DNA of 64,000 nt from Deltaproteobacteria bacterium (GCA_029210625.1 JARGFU010000013.1:1-64000); one strand, 5' to 3'; counted from the first letter of the stretch, positions 46,776 through 56,414 are shown. The notes: a model not told the origin generated them from the sequence alone. Translations and numbers: made by a program.

Positions 46776-47666
46776 ATGGGTGGGGGTGTGAACGGCGCCT
46801 TCGGGCGGGCCGAACTGCACGCGCTCTACGATCGCCTGGGCATCCCGGGCGTCGTGGACGCGCATTGCCACTTCATGCCCCAGCCCCTCCAGGAGAAGGT
46901 CTGGGAGTGGTTCGACGAGCAGGCGCCGGTGCCCTGGCCGATCACCTACCGGGGTGACGAGCAGCAGCGCCGGCGCTGGCTCGAGGAGCTGGGCGTCGTC
47001 CGCTACACCTCCCTGAACTACGCCCACAAGCCGGGGATGGCCGCCCAGCTCAACGCCTTCACCCTGGGCCTCCTCGACCGTGACCCCAAGGTCCTCGGCA
47101 CCGGCACCTTCTACCCGGAGCCCAGCGCCGCCGAGGACGTCGCAGGGATGCTGCAGGACCCCCGGGTGAAGGGCTTCAAGCTCCACCTGCAGGTGAGCGG
47201 CTTCCACCCCGACGATCCGCTCCTGCATCCCTGCTACGAGCAGATCCAGGACGCCGGCAAGGTGCTGATCCTCCACGCCGGCTCGGCGCCCATGGCCGGC
47301 CGCCACACCAACACCGAGGCCGTGGGCGCGATGCTCGAGCGCTTCCCGCGCCTGAAGGTGATCATCGCCCACCTCGGCGCCCACGAGACCGAGCACTACC
47401 TCGAGCTCGCCTCGAAGCGGGTGGGGACCTACCTCGACACGGCGATGGTCTTCGTCGACTTCGGCGCCGTGCCGCCGATCTCCAGCGAGGCCAAGGCCAG
47501 GCTCGCGCGCCTGCAGGACCGCATCCTCTTCGGCAGCGACTACCCCTCGATCCCCTACCCCTACGAGCACCAGGTCGAGGGGCTCGTGCGCCTGCGGATG
47601 GGCGACGGCTGGATGAAGGCGGTGCTGCGGGAGAACGCCATGCGCCTCTTCGGCGGGCAGGGATGA
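46776..47666 (+). CDS. Amidohydrolase-2 family metal-dependent hydrolase
   Basis: This gene encodes 296 residues in a TIM-barrel. Metal-ligand motifs are in order: DAHCHF (HxH, residues 28-33), LILHAG, IIAHLGAHE and FGSDYPSIPY (the Asp-containing strand). This pattern is that of the ACMSD/4-oxalomesaconate hydratase-like family, which cleaves C-C or C-N bonds of small acids. Substrate unknown. It lies 10 bases after the aconitase stop and overlaps the RNA methyltransferase start by ATGA, so the three are probably one transcript. Confidence 0.87.
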   Translation: MGGGVNGAFGRAELHALYDRLGIPGVVDAHCHFMPQPLQEKVWEWFDEQAPVPWPITYRGDEQQRRRWLEELGVVRYTSLNYAHKPGMAAQLNAFTLGLLDRDPKVLGTGTFYPEPSAAEDVAGMLQDPRVKGFKLHLQVSGFHPDDPLLHPCYEQIQDAGKVLILHAGSAPMAGRHTNTEAVGAMLERFPRLKVIIAHLGAHETEHYLELASKRVGTYLDTAMVFVDFGAVPPISSEAKARLARLQDRILFGSDYPSIPYPYEHQVEGLVRLRMGDGWMKAVLRENAMRLFGGQG

Positions 47667-48745
47667 TCCTCCAGGTCGTCTGCGCCCCGGGGCTGGAGAA
47701 GGTCGTCGAGGCCGAGCTGCGAGCGCTGGGGCACCGGCCGAAGGCCGTGGGGCCGGGGCTGCTCTCCATCGAGGGCTCGCCCCTCGACGCGGCCCGGGCC
47801 TGCCTGATGCTGCGCAGCGCGACCACCCTGCGGGCGCTCCTGGTCCAGGCGGAGGTCCGGGGGCAGGGTGATCTCCGCAACGCCCTGGGCAGCGGCGAGC
47901 TGCCCCGCTGGCTGCCCCCGGGCAGCTCGATCTCCCTCAAGGTGGATCTGAAGCGCTCCTGGCTGCGCCACTCCGGCGTGTTGAAGGAGGCGCTGGTGGC
48001 GGCGCTGCCAGACCGGCCCCTCGACCCCGCGGGCCTCGGCCTGCTCGTGCGCCTCGAAGGGAGGAGCCTGACGGCGAGCCTGGACCTGGCCGGCGAGCCC
48101 CTCCACCGGCGGGGCTGGCGCCGGGAGGGCGGCCGGGCGCCCCTGCGGGAGACCCTGGCCTGCGGGCTGCTGGGCCTCGCGGGCTGGAAGCCCGAGGAGG
48201 CGCTCTACGATCCGATGTGCGGCTCCGGCACGATCCCCATCGAGGCGGCGCGCTGGTCCCTCGGGCTGGCCCCCGGCGCGGAGCGCGACTTCGCCCTGGA
48301 GCGGCTGGCGGTCTTCGAGCCCTTCGCCAGCGAGTACGACGCCCTGACCACGATCACCGCGCCGCCGAGGAAGGTGGCCCCGATCCTGGCCAGCGACGCT
48401 CACCGGGGCGCGGTCGGCTCGACCACCCGCAACGCCACGCGGGCCGGGGTCGCCGGGGTGGTCGAGGTGAGCCACGCGGCGCTCCCCGAGGTCGCGCGCC
48501 CCGACTGCGCGCCGGGCCTGGTGATCTGCAACGCTCCCTACGGCCGCCGGATCGGTGAGGATCGGGGCGAGGTGCGCGCGGCCCACGCCGCCCTCGGCGC
48601 GGCCCTGCGCGGCCCGCTGGAGGGCTGGCGCCTGGCCCTGCTCACCCGCGACGAGGGCCTGGCGAAGGCCACCGGGCTGACCCTGAAGAAGGCCGCTGAT
48701 CTCGAGAACGGCGGCCTGCGGGTGGGGGTCTACCTCACGCGCTGA
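47663..48745 (+). CDS. THUMP-type RNA methyltransferase (RlmL/TrmN-like)
   Basis: This gene encodes 360 residues. The N-terminal 150 residues (LQVVCAPGLEKVVEAELRAL, then ISLKVDLKRSWLRHSGVLKE) match the ferredoxin-like plus THUMP RNA-binding region of this family. The methyltransferase half has the AdoMet loop DPMCGSGTIPIEAA and motif IV NAPYGRR (usual NPPYG). The RlmL-type FASEYDALTT insertion is kept. It should add a methyl group to guanine N2 in rRNA or tRNA; which RNA cannot be told. It has one half of the bifunctional RlmL of E. coli. Confidence 0.88.
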   Translation: MILQVVCAPGLEKVVEAELRALGHRPKAVGPGLLSIEGSPLDAARACLMLRSATTLRALLVQAEVRGQGDLRNALGSGELPRWLPPGSSISLKVDLKRSWLRHSGVLKEALVAALPDRPLDPAGLGLLVRLEGRSLTASLDLAGEPLHRRGWRREGGRAPLRETLACGLLGLAGWKPEEALYDPMCGSGTIPIEAARWSLGLAPGAERDFALERLAVFEPFASEYDALTTITAPPRKVAPILASDAHRGAVGSTTRNATRAGVAGVVEVSHAALPEVARPDCAPGLVICNAPYGRRIGEDRGEVRAAHAALGAALRGPLEGWRLALLTRDEGLAKATGLTLKKAADLENGGLRVGVYLTR

Positions 48746-48756
48746 AGGGGTCAGCG
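48740..48756. terminator. Palindrome containing both stop codons of a convergent pair
   Basis: The arms CGCTGA/TCAGCG enclose the 5-base loop AGGGG. The rightward TGA (RNA methyltransferase) and the leftward TGA (YdeI-like gene) are both inside the arms. It is compact and has no T-run. Confidence 0.42.
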
Positions 48757-49338
48757 GTCGTTCATGCCCTTGCCGGCGAGGATCGCCGGGGCCCACTTCT
48801 CGATGCGGGCGCTGCGGGTCTTCGACTGCTTGGCGTCCGAGAAGTGCAGGAGGTAGGCGCGGCGCCTCCCCGGGGTGAGGGCCTCGAAGGCGGCCTTCAG
48901 CTTGCGGTCCCTCTTCAGGCGGGCCGTGAGCTCCTCGGGGTAGGGGAGCTCCTCCCGCACGAACTCGACCTTCCTCCCCGCCTTCTCCAGCTCGATGGCC
49001 TCCTTCAGGTAGCGCCTCAGGGCGGCCTTCATCTTCCGGATCTGGGCCACGCTCTCGAACTCGATCTTCCGCATCGAGCGGGAGGCGTGTCCGGGGGCGA
49101 TCAGGATGCCCTCGGGGTCGGAGAGCAGGACGCCCTTGAAGAAGCCTAGGGCGGCGCCGCTCTTGAGGCTCCAGACCCACGCCACGTTGGCGTCGCCGTG
49201 GGTGTAGCAGGGGCCCCGCCACTTGTAGTCCTCGACGAGGGCGGTCGAGCGCAGGACGGCGCGCAGCTCGGTGAGCTCGGCCTTCCAGCGCCGCTCCTTC
49301 GCGTAGAACGCCTCGATCTTCTCGTCCCTCTCGCTCAT
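48751..49338 (-). CDS. YdeI/OmdA-type protein
   Basis: This gene encodes 195 residues. The first half matches the DUF1801 fold (FYAKERRWKAELTELRAVLR, KWRGPCYTHGDANVAWVWSLK, FFKGVLLSDPEGIL). The second half has the OmdA/YdeI signature (LPYPEELTARLKRDRKLKAAFEALTPGRRRAYLLHFSDAKQSKTR in shorter pieces, ending ARIEKWAPAILAGKG). Family members are small soluble proteins of uncertain role, linked in Salmonella to polymyxin and bacteriocin resistance. ATG 49338 is used; the frame is open far upstream only as a shadow of the repeat lipoprotein gene. Confidence 0.85.
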   Translation of the reverse strand: MSERDEKIEAFYAKERRWKAELTELRAVLRSTALVEDYKWRGPCYTHGDANVAWVWSLKSGAALGFFKGVLLSDPEGILIAPGHASRSMRKIEFESVAQIRKMKAALRRYLKEAIELEKAGRKVEFVREELPYPEELTARLKRDRKLKAAFEALTPGRRRAYLLHFSDAKQSKTRSARIEKWAPAILAGKGMNDR

Positions 49339-49449
49339 GGGGGACGAGTCTGCGCCTCGCGGGGCGGCCGTCAACGAACCGATCGAGCCCGCTCGGCCCC
49401 TCGATGGGGGAGGAGGAACTGGACCCCGGATCGGTGATATCCATGGGGG

Positions 49450-51906
49450 ATGGGAAATCGAGGGACCACTTGGATCGCCGGGTTCGTCTGTCTTCTCTTC
49501 GTCGCCGCCTGTCCGGCCGAGAAGCTCGCCCCTCGCAAGGTGGGCAGCGCCGTCGGCCGCCTGAGCGTCCGGAACGCCGCGGTGATGACCTCGCTCATCA
49601 GCGGCAACGACGAGTGCGGCTTCAAGAGCCCCGGCGTCTTGAACAACTTCACCGTCGAGGGTGACATCGGCAGCGAGGGCTCGGTCACCTACACGGTCGG
49701 CAGCTGCCAGCTGAACCTCGGCACCCTCCACGAGCTGAAGTCGGACTGCAACGGCGACTCCACCAGCGCCGGCGGGACGGTGACGATCTCGGGCACCATG
49801 ACCATCCGGGGCATCCTCACCGGCAACGTCGAGACGCCGGTCGTGCCCTCGAGCGCCGACGCCACGTCGATCCACCTCGAGGCTCGCTTCACGAACTTCG
49901 ACGTGCAGGTCTCCTACTCGCCCAACAGCCTGCGGCAGATCTCGGGGGCGCTCTCCTGGGACGCCGAGCCCCACCTGGCGATCTCCGCCACCACCGGGCT
50001 CTGCTCCATCGCGACCTCGGACATCTCGCTGAACAACCTGAGCTACAGCGACGCCATCGTCCACGTGACCGCCGAGAAGCGCGACTTCGACGTGCACGTG
50101 CCCACCTCGGCCTTCTCGGCCCAGGTCGGACGCTGGGGCCCGCGGGAGAACTGGATCAGCGGCCAGATCACCGTGGCGGGCGGCAAGGTCGTCTCGCTGC
50201 CCAACGACAGCGACGACTCCCCGGTGCTCGACGTGGACTACGAGCGGGGCTACCACCTCGACTCCTTCGCCTGCGCCGAGGACCTGCAGGTCCCCATCTC
50301 CTACCAGTGCAAGTCCCTGGCGCCCGCCCTGGCCCACGGCCTCTCCCGGCTGACCGTGCCCACCCTGGCCAACCTCACCAAGCTCGTCGACGCCGACACC
50401 ACCTGCGGCTTCTCCAGCGCCGGCGTGAAGAACGGCGTGCAGATCACGGGCAACCTGGGAGAGACCGGAGGCTCGGCGACCTGGCGGGTGCAGAACTGCC
50501 TGATCGACTTCCCCCAGCCGGTGATCGTCAGCGAGGACTGCAACGGCGCCCAGCGGATCGCCCAGGGGCGGGTGACCATCAACGCCACCAAGACCTTCAC
50601 CGGCTTCCGCACCGGCGATCCCGAGAACCCCATCGCGCCGACCGCCTGGAACCCGGCGGTGATCACCCTCCAGGCGAGCTTCGACCAGCACGACATGCAG
50701 GACACCGGCAGCGGCAACACCCTCACGGTGCACTCCGGAACCCTCTCGGGCATCGTCCGCCCGCGGGTGGCGATCGACACGACCACCGGGATCTGCTCGA
50801 AGGTCGGCGGCTCGGGTTCCTTCGAGAACCTGACCTGGCAGAACGCCGACGTCACGATGCGGACCAGCAGCGGCACCTTCCGGATCGCGGTCACCGGCAC
50901 CGACCTCGACGCTCAGGCCGGGCCCGGCGACAGCACCGAGAACAGCCTCACCGGCCAGGCCACCATCGACGGCCAGACCTACACCATCCCGGTGCCCGGT
51001 GAGGCACCCGACCTCGATCCCTCCTACGACGCCCAGGCCTTCGAGGACTCGTGGGCCTCCTGTGATCCCGAGCTGGCGGTGCCTCGCTCCTCCGACGAGT
51101 GCTCCCTCAACCGCGTCCTCGGCGCCAACGCCGCCCGGCTGATGACCAAGGTCATCGGCAACCTCGGCTCCCTGGTGAACGACAACACCGTCTGCGGCTT
51201 CGAGAGCGATCCCGTGCGCCTCGGCCCGATCGACATGCAGGGCGACCCCGACCTCGGCGAGATGGGCTACGTGAAGTGGACCGCGCCGAACTGCCTGGTC
51301 GCCGACGGCCCGGTCACCCTCAAGGAGGCCGACTGCCAGAACGTCGAGACCTACTACAGCGGCAGCGCCCGGGTCTGGGCCTTCCGCACCGTGCGGGGAG
51401 AGCGCGAGCAGCTCGCCGGCCTGATCGAGTCGGTGATCATGCGCGAGCGGAACGCCATCGACATGGAGATCGCCGACTCGGAGCTCACCGGCTTCTCGAT
51501 CTGGGACGAGCTGAACGGCGAGCCCACGCTCCCGGTCAAGCTCATCATCGACTCGGGGAACATCTCGGGCATCGTCCACCCGATCCTTGGCGAGTCGGCC
51601 ACCGAGGCGGGGGTCTACGACTACGTCTCACCGGTCTCCCAGTACGAGGGCGTGACGGCGACCAACCTCGCGGCGACCATGGAGGTCGGGGCGGCGACCT
51701 TCTACCTGGACATCGAGACGGCCACCATCGACGCCATGAACGGCGTCTGGCTCGGCGACGGCAACCGGATCGCGGGGACGATGACCATCAACGGGGAGGA
51801 CATCACCATCGGTCCCGACCGGCTGGTGCCCAGCTTCGATCAGGCGGCGTTCAACGCCTCCTACAGCTGCGATCCGACGCTCCGTGCGCCGATCCCCCAC
51901 CAGTGA
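49450..51906 (+). CDS. Lipoprotein with three long internal repeats
   Basis: This gene encodes 818 residues. The lipobox is FVAAC (Cys21). The rest is three related units of about 260 residues starting near residues 35, 297 and 559. Each begins with a helix and a CGF motif (NDECGFKSPGV, DTTCGFSSAGV, NTVCGFESDPV), then strands with CQLNLG / CLIDFP / CLVADG, an LSGIVRP-type strand and a TINGEDITIG-type ending. The repeats keep Cys pairs and a GNxISG-style turn, so each unit probably folds as one beta-rich domain with disulfides. No family is recognised. It is likely a surface protein. Codon use is like that of its neighbours. Confidence 0.8.
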   Translation: MGNRGTTWIAGFVCLLFVAACPAEKLAPRKVGSAVGRLSVRNAAVMTSLISGNDECGFKSPGVLNNFTVEGDIGSEGSVTYTVGSCQLNLGTLHELKSDCNGDSTSAGGTVTISGTMTIRGILTGNVETPVVPSSADATSIHLEARFTNFDVQVSYSPNSLRQISGALSWDAEPHLAISATTGLCSIATSDISLNNLSYSDAIVHVTAEKRDFDVHVPTSAFSAQVGRWGPRENWISGQITVAGGKVVSLPNDSDDSPVLDVDYERGYHLDSFACAEDLQVPISYQCKSLAPALAHGLSRLTVPTLANLTKLVDADTTCGFSSAGVKNGVQITGNLGETGGSATWRVQNCLIDFPQPVIVSEDCNGAQRIAQGRVTINATKTFTGFRTGDPENPIAPTAWNPAVITLQASFDQHDMQDTGSGNTLTVHSGTLSGIVRPRVAIDTTTGICSKVGGSGSFENLTWQNADVTMRTSSGTFRIAVTGTDLDAQAGPGDSTENSLTGQATIDGQTYTIPVPGEAPDLDPSYDAQAFEDSWASCDPELAVPRSSDECSLNRVLGANAARLMTKVIGNLGSLVNDNTVCGFESDPVRLGPIDMQGDPDLGEMGYVKWTAPNCLVADGPVTLKEADCQNVETYYSGSARVWAFRTVRGEREQLAGLIESVIMRERNAIDMEIADSELTGFSIWDELNGEPTLPVKLIIDSGNISGIVHPILGESATEAGVYDYVSPVSQYEGVTATNLAATMEVGAATFYLDIETATIDAMNGVWLGDGNRIAGTMTINGEDITIGPDRLVPSFDQAAFNASYSCDPTLRAPIPHQ

Positions 51907-51921
51907 TCGGCCCGCCGGGGG

Positions 51922-52923
51922 CTACTCGTCCCGGCGGAGGTAGGTGCCCATCATGTCGACCAGCTCCGTGAAGTGGAGGGGCTTGGGGAGGTAGTCGGTG
52001 GCGCCCGACTCCTCGGCGACGACGTGGAGGGCCTCGGCCTCGAGGGCCGAGATGAAGATCACCAGGATGTCGGTGAGCTCGGCGTCGCCGCGGATGGCGC
52101 GGCAGATCTCGGTGCCGTCCATCTCGGGCATCAGGATGTCCATCAGCACCAGGGGCGGGTGGAGCTCGCGGATGAGGGCGAAGGCCTCCTCGCCGTCCGA
52201 GGCGGTGTGCACCTCGTAGCCATGCTTCTCGAGGGCCTGCTTGACCAGATCGAGCACCACGGGGTCGTCGTCGGCGACCAGGATCGGCTGGAGGTGCTTG
52301 CTCTTGCGATCGAGGCGCCCCTCGAGGGCGTGGACGATGGCCTCGTTGAGCTCGGCCCGCATCAGGGGCGAGGGGTCGATGAAGCGAAGCCCGGCGCTGC
52401 GGGCCTTCTTGCTCGCCCAGGCGACCTCGGCGGTCACCCGGGTCCACGACTCGGCCTCGGGGGAGGTCTTCAGGTCGACCACCACGCTCTGCCCGGTCTG
52501 GAGGGGCAGGGGGGTGGCGACGAAGATCCCCGTCTCCGAGACGTTGCGGGTCTCGGTCTCCTCCTCGGCCTCCGGATCCACGAAGCGGACGGGCAGCGCC
52601 AGGTGGGCGCGCACCGAGTGGCGCGCGGGCTGGTAGCTGCCCCGGGGGGCCCCCAGGCCCAGGAAGCGGCGCAGCTTGGTGAGCTCCCGCTCGTCGATGC
52701 GCACCCAGACTCCGTCCGGGAAGCGGCGGCTGCCGCGGCGGTGCCCGGAGACCAGGGCCCGGAAGACGACCGGCACGGCCACCTGATCCAGCGAGACGGT
52801 CACCGGGACCCGCTCGCCCAGGGGCGGCCGCTCGTCGGTCTGGATGAAGAGGCGGTCGTGGTAGCCGGCCACCAGGTCGTGCCAGAAGCGGTAGCGATCG
52901 CCGTACGAGAGACGCAGAGCCAT
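51922..52923 (-). CDS. PilZ-type domain plus response-regulator receiver protein
   Basis: This gene encodes 333 residues. Residues 15-95 form an N-terminal PilZ-like domain, and residues 100-205 are a canonical PilZ domain with RHSVR (101-105) and NVSETG (127-132), the c-di-GMP binding pair. Residues 212-330 are a receiver domain: acidic triad DDD (218-220), phospho-acceptor Asp262 (LVLMDILMP), and Lys314 (LPKPL). It therefore couples c-di-GMP to phosphorelay input; no output domain is present, so it works by protein contact, as in motility systems. ATG 52923 has AGAGGAA upstream. The longer frame to 53022 lacks a ribosome site. Confidence 0.9.
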   Translation of the reverse strand: MALRLSYGDRYRFWHDLVAGYHDRLFIQTDERPPLGERVPVTVSLDQVAVPVVFRALVSGHRRGSRRFPDGVWVRIDERELTKLRRFLGLGAPRGSYQPARHSVRAHLALPVRFVDPEAEEETETRNVSETGIFVATPLPLQTGQSVVVDLKTSPEAESWTRVTAEVAWASKKARSAGLRFIDPSPLMRAELNEAIVHALEGRLDRKSKHLQPILVADDDPVVLDLVKQALEKHGYEVHTASDGEEAFALIRELHPPLVLMDILMPEMDGTEICRAIRGDAELTDILVIFISALEAEALHVVAEESGATDYLPKPLHFTELVDMMGTYLRRDE

Positions 52924-52970
52924 GGAATTCCTCTTGCCGTCGCGTGAGTGCGTGACGTGGCCGGGCGTCC

Positions 52971-53000
52971 GGCCCCCCCTTTTTGCCCCCCAAGGGGGCC
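52971..53000. other. G/C-block hairpins with alternative pairings
   Basis: On the rightward strand there are blocks C7, T5, C6 and then G5 (52994-52998). The G5 block can pair with either C block, giving two exclusive stems. It lies in the leader of the PilZ-receiver gene (48 bases before its ATG) and close after the stop of the acyl-CoA dehydrogenase gene. It might act as a terminator or a leader switch. Confidence 0.3.
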
Positions 53001-53025
53001 ACAACTCCCGGCCTGAAGGCAAGGC

Positions 53026-54702
53026 CTAGGTAGCGACCTCCCGCAAGCCCGAGAGCCGGGCGATTCGGGCCAGGTAGGCCTCGTCCAGCGGCGCCGCCGG
53101 GCCCAGGCGGCGGTCGAGGAAGTGCTCGAGGACCGCCCCGTCGGTGCCGTCGGCCGCCATGGCGGCCGCCCAGAGGAGGAAGGAGAGGCGCTCACCCGCC
53201 CGGCGCATCTCCAGGGTGGCGAGGGCGTCGGGCGCCTCGAGGGTCTGGCGCAGGTGGGCCTCGGCGGCCTCCAGCGCCGCGAGGATCCGGCCGTGGCCCG
53301 AGGCCAGCTGCCGCAGGTGGGAGAGGAAGCCCTCGTGCACCTCGAGCCGGCGGCAGTCCCGCAGCACCTGGTTCAGCAGCACGTTGTGGGTGCCCTCCCA
53401 GTTCTCGTAGACCACGTTGTCGCGCAGCAGCCGCGGCAGCACCGAGAAGCTCTCGATGGCCCCGTTGCCTCCGAGGACCTCCACCCCCGAGAGCACCACC
53501 TCGTGGCCGGACTGGGCGCCCCGCATCTTGTTGAGGTTCACGGCCATCCGGTGGAAGTCGGCCAGCGCCGCGTCCCCCTCACCTCGCTCCAGCCGATCGG
53601 CCAGGTGCAGGAGGTAGAAGGTGCCCGAGACCATGGCGTCGGCCTCGACCCGCATGTCCGCCAGGGTCTCCTGCACCATCGGGTAGCGGCCGATGGCGGC
53701 GCCGAAGGCCCGGCGGTGCTCGGCGTAGCCCCGCGCCACCCAGTGGCTGCGGCGAGCGATCGCCGCGGTGCCCACGGCGTTCCAGAGCCGGGAGGTGTTG
53801 ATGACGTGGGTCATCATGTTCTTGAAGCCGTCCTCGAGCGGGCCCAGGGGCCAGGCGCGCAGGCCCAGGAGGTCCAGCTCGGCGCTGGCCATGCTCCGGG
53901 TGCCGAGCTTGTCCTTCAGCCGCCGGATCGCGAAGTGGTTGAGGCTGCCGTCGGGGAGCCGCCGCGGGGCGAGGAAGAGGGAGAGCCCCCTCGTCCCGGC
54001 CGGGGCGCCCTCGGGGCGCGCGGTGAGGAGGATCAGGTCGGCGGTGACGTTCGAGCAGAACCACTTCTCGCCGGTCAGCTCCCAGGGCTCCCCTCTGGCG
54101 CCCGGGCGGGCCACCACCTCGTTGGCGCCGACGTCGGAGCCGCCCTGCACCTCGGTGAGGAACTGGGCCCCGTGGGCCAGCTCGTCGTAGTCGGTGGAGA
54201 GGAGGCGAGGCAGGTAGCGCGCCTTCAGCTCCTCCGAGCCCACCGCGCGCAGGGCCTTCACCAGCCCGGCGGTGCAGGCGGCGGGGCAGTTGTGGCCCGC
54301 CTCGCCGTTGAGCCCCGAGAGGTAGCCCAGAGTCTGCGAGCGCAGCACGCCGCCGTCCTCGCCGAGGGCGGCGATCACCCCCGAGCCATAGATGGCGCGC
54401 CCCGCGGCGTGGTAGCTCGGGTGGTGCTCCACCGCCTCGAGGCGCTCGCCGAAGGGCCCCCAGCGCTCGAGCCTCGGGTGGTTGCCCACCCGGTCGTTCA
54501 GGCGCACCAGGGGATCGATCTCGGTGGCCGAGATCGCGCCGAACTCGGAGAGCTCGGCCTCCCAGGCCTCGAGGGTCTCCTGGCCGGCCCAGGCAGCGAC
54601 CACCCGCCGCAGGTGCGCGTCGGCCTCCCAGAAGTTCGTCGGCTGGTGGGCGTCGAAGGCCTCGAGGTCGGCCCGTCCGGCGGTGGTGTCGTAGGCGCTC
54701 AT
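53026..54702 (-). CDS. AidB-like acyl-CoA dehydrogenase
   Basis: This gene encodes 558 residues. Acyl-CoA dehydrogenase blocks are visible: AQFLTEVQGGSDVGANEV, GEKWFCSNVTADLILLTARP (FAD contacts), RLKDKLGTRSMASAEL, RAFGAAIGRYPMVQETLADM, and the C-terminal WEGTHNVLLNQVLRD with the catalytic-base region. The length and the Trp-Glu-Gly motif fit the AidB branch, which in E. coli protects DNA from alkylation and has weak dehydrogenase activity. The true substrate here is unknown. ATG 54702 overlaps the stop of the phosphohexomutase gene (ATGA). The 1311-codon open frame is not a fusion: its first part is antisense-frame DNA of the mutase gene. Confidence 0.9.
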   Translation of the reverse strand: MSAYDTTAGRADLEAFDAHQPTNFWEADAHLRRVVAAWAGQETLEAWEAELSEFGAISATEIDPLVRLNDRVGNHPRLERWGPFGERLEAVEHHPSYHAAGRAIYGSGVIAALGEDGGVLRSQTLGYLSGLNGEAGHNCPAACTAGLVKALRAVGSEELKARYLPRLLSTDYDELAHGAQFLTEVQGGSDVGANEVVARPGARGEPWELTGEKWFCSNVTADLILLTARPEGAPAGTRGLSLFLAPRRLPDGSLNHFAIRRLKDKLGTRSMASAELDLLGLRAWPLGPLEDGFKNMMTHVINTSRLWNAVGTAAIARRSHWVARGYAEHRRAFGAAIGRYPMVQETLADMRVEADAMVSGTFYLLHLADRLERGEGDAALADFHRMAVNLNKMRGAQSGHEVVLSGVEVLGGNGAIESFSVLPRLLRDNVVYENWEGTHNVLLNQVLRDCRRLEVHEGFLSHLRQLASGHGRILAALEAAEAHLRQTLEAPDALATLEMRRAGERLSFLLWAAAMAADGTDGAVLEHFLDRRLGPAAPLDEAYLARIARLSGLREVAT

Positions 54703-56414
54703 GACGCGAGCAGCGCCTGGTGGGCGTCCTTGAGCTGGGCCAGGGCCTCGCGGGCGCGGGGCTCGGCGGCCTCGAAGCGCTCGCCCTCCTCGAGGGGCAC
54801 GACCACCTCGTAGTAGCTCTTGAGCTTGGGCTCGGTGCCCGAGGGCCGCAGGATCACGCGGCGGCCGCCCTCCAGGCGGTGGATGAGGACGTTCCCCGGC
54901 GGGATGCGCCCGTGTCCCTCGCGCAGATCGATGGTCTCCACCACGGCGAAGGGGCCGATGGTGGTGGGAGGGCTCTCCCGGAACTGCTTCATCAGCCCAT
55001 CGATCTTCTCCTGCCCCTCCCGCCCGGGGAGCACCAGGCTCTTCTGCAGGGTGAGGTGCAGGCCGAACTCGGCGTAGATCTCGGTGAGGGCATCCCAGAT
55101 GGTCTTGCCCTGCGCCCGGAGGCCGTCGACCAGGTCGCAGAAGACGACCGCGGCGCTCACGCCGTCCTTGTCCCTCACGAGCTCGCCGACGGTGTAGCCG
55201 AGGGCCTCCTCGTAGCCCATCACGAAGCGGGAGCCGGCCTCGGCGCTGTGGTCCATCGCCGCGTTGGCGATCCACTTGAAGCCGGTGAGGGTCTCCAGGA
55301 AGGCCACGCCCCGGGCGACGGCCATCTTCTCCAGCAGCTGCGAGGACACCAGCGAGCAGGAGATGGAGAGGTTCTCTGCGGTCTTCTCGCGGCCCATGAG
55401 GTAGTCGGCCAGGAGCACGCCCACCTGATCCCCGGTGAGCATCCGCCAGCCCGCATCGGTGGGCAGCGCGATGGCGAGGCGGTCGGCGTCCGGGTCGTTG
55501 GCGACCGCGACCTGCGCGCCCACCTCGTCGGCCAGGGCCAGCACCGCGTCCATCGCCCCCTCCTCCTCGGGGTTGGGGAAGCGCACGGTGGGGAAGTCGC
55601 CGTCCGGCTCCCGCTGGGAGGCGACGGTGTGGACCCGCTCGTAGCCGGCGCGGGCGAGGGCCTCCTCCGTCTCCCGGGCGCCGACCCCGTGCAGGGGGGT
55701 GTAGGCGATGGTGAGGTCGGAGTGCTCGCCCGCCTCCGCCTTGCGCAGGTTGGCCACCCCCTTCAGGTAGGTCTCGATCAGGTCGCTGCCCAGCTCGATC
55801 AGCCTCCCTTCCGCGCGGGTCGCCTCGAGATCGCCGAGGGGCAGCTCGTCCGAACGGCCCACCCGGGCGATCTGCGCGGCGATGCCCTCGTCGTCCGGCG
55901 GGACGATCTGGGCGCCGTTGGGCGCGTAGACCTTGTAGCCGTTGTACTCGGGGGGGTTGTGGCTGGCGGTGACCATCACGCCGGCGGCGGCGCCGTGGTG
56001 GAGGACGCCGAAGGCGGTGACCGGCGTGGGCAGCACGTCGCCGCCCAGGAAGACCTTGAAGCCCTCGCCCAGGAAGATCCGGGCGGCGTCCTCGCTGAAG
56101 ATCCGCGAGTTCTTCCGGCCGTCGTAGCCGATCACCACGCCCCGCTCCTTCGCGCCCTCGACGGTGGCGGCGTAGTGGCGGGCGACGCCGGCGCTGACCT
56201 TCCGCACCAGCACCCGGTTCATCCGCAGGGGGCCGGCGCCGAGCACGCCCCGGATGCCGGCGGTGCCGAACTCCAGGACGCCATCGAAGCGCTCGACGAG
56301 CTGCGCTCCGGCGGCCTCTTCGGCCAGCAGCGCCTCGAGCTCGGCGCGGGTCACGGGATCGGGATCTTCGGCCAGCCAGGCCTCGGCGGCCTTCTTCGCG
56401 TCGGTGGGGTTCAT
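54699..56414 (-). CDS. Phosphoglucomutase/phosphopentomutase-type alpha-D-phosphohexomutase
   Basis: This gene encodes 571 residues. The family blocks are GTAGIRGVLGAGPLRMN (start of domain 1), VVIGYDGRKNSRIF, catalytic Ser in VTASHNPPEYNGYKVY, metal loop NDPDADRLAIALP, sugar loop GYEEALGY and phosphate loop RPSGTEPKLKSYYEV. The N-terminal extension and overall length match the PGM2/PgcA group, which moves phosphate between C1 and C6 of glucose or C1 and C5 of ribose. It is cytoplasmic. It overlaps the acyl-CoA dehydrogenase gene by ATGA; the pathway link is unclear. Confidence 0.92.
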   Translation of the reverse strand: MNPTDAKKAAEAWLAEDPDPVTRAELEALLAEEAAGAQLVERFDGVLEFGTAGIRGVLGAGPLRMNRVLVRKVSAGVARHYAATVEGAKERGVVIGYDGRKNSRIFSEDAARIFLGEGFKVFLGGDVLPTPVTAFGVLHHGAAAGVMVTASHNPPEYNGYKVYAPNGAQIVPPDDEGIAAQIARVGRSDELPLGDLEATRAEGRLIELGSDLIETYLKGVANLRKAEAGEHSDLTIAYTPLHGVGARETEEALARAGYERVHTVASQREPDGDFPTVRFPNPEEEGAMDAVLALADEVGAQVAVANDPDADRLAIALPTDAGWRMLTGDQVGVLLADYLMGREKTAENLSISCSLVSSQLLEKMAVARGVAFLETLTGFKWIANAAMDHSAEAGSRFVMGYEEALGYTVGELVRDKDGVSAAVVFCDLVDGLRAQGKTIWDALTEIYAEFGLHLTLQKSLVLPGREGQEKIDGLMKQFRESPPTTIGPFAVVETIDLREGHGRIPPGNVLIHRLEGGRRVILRPSGTEPKLKSYYEVVVPLEEGERFEAAEPRAREALAQLKDAHQALLAS

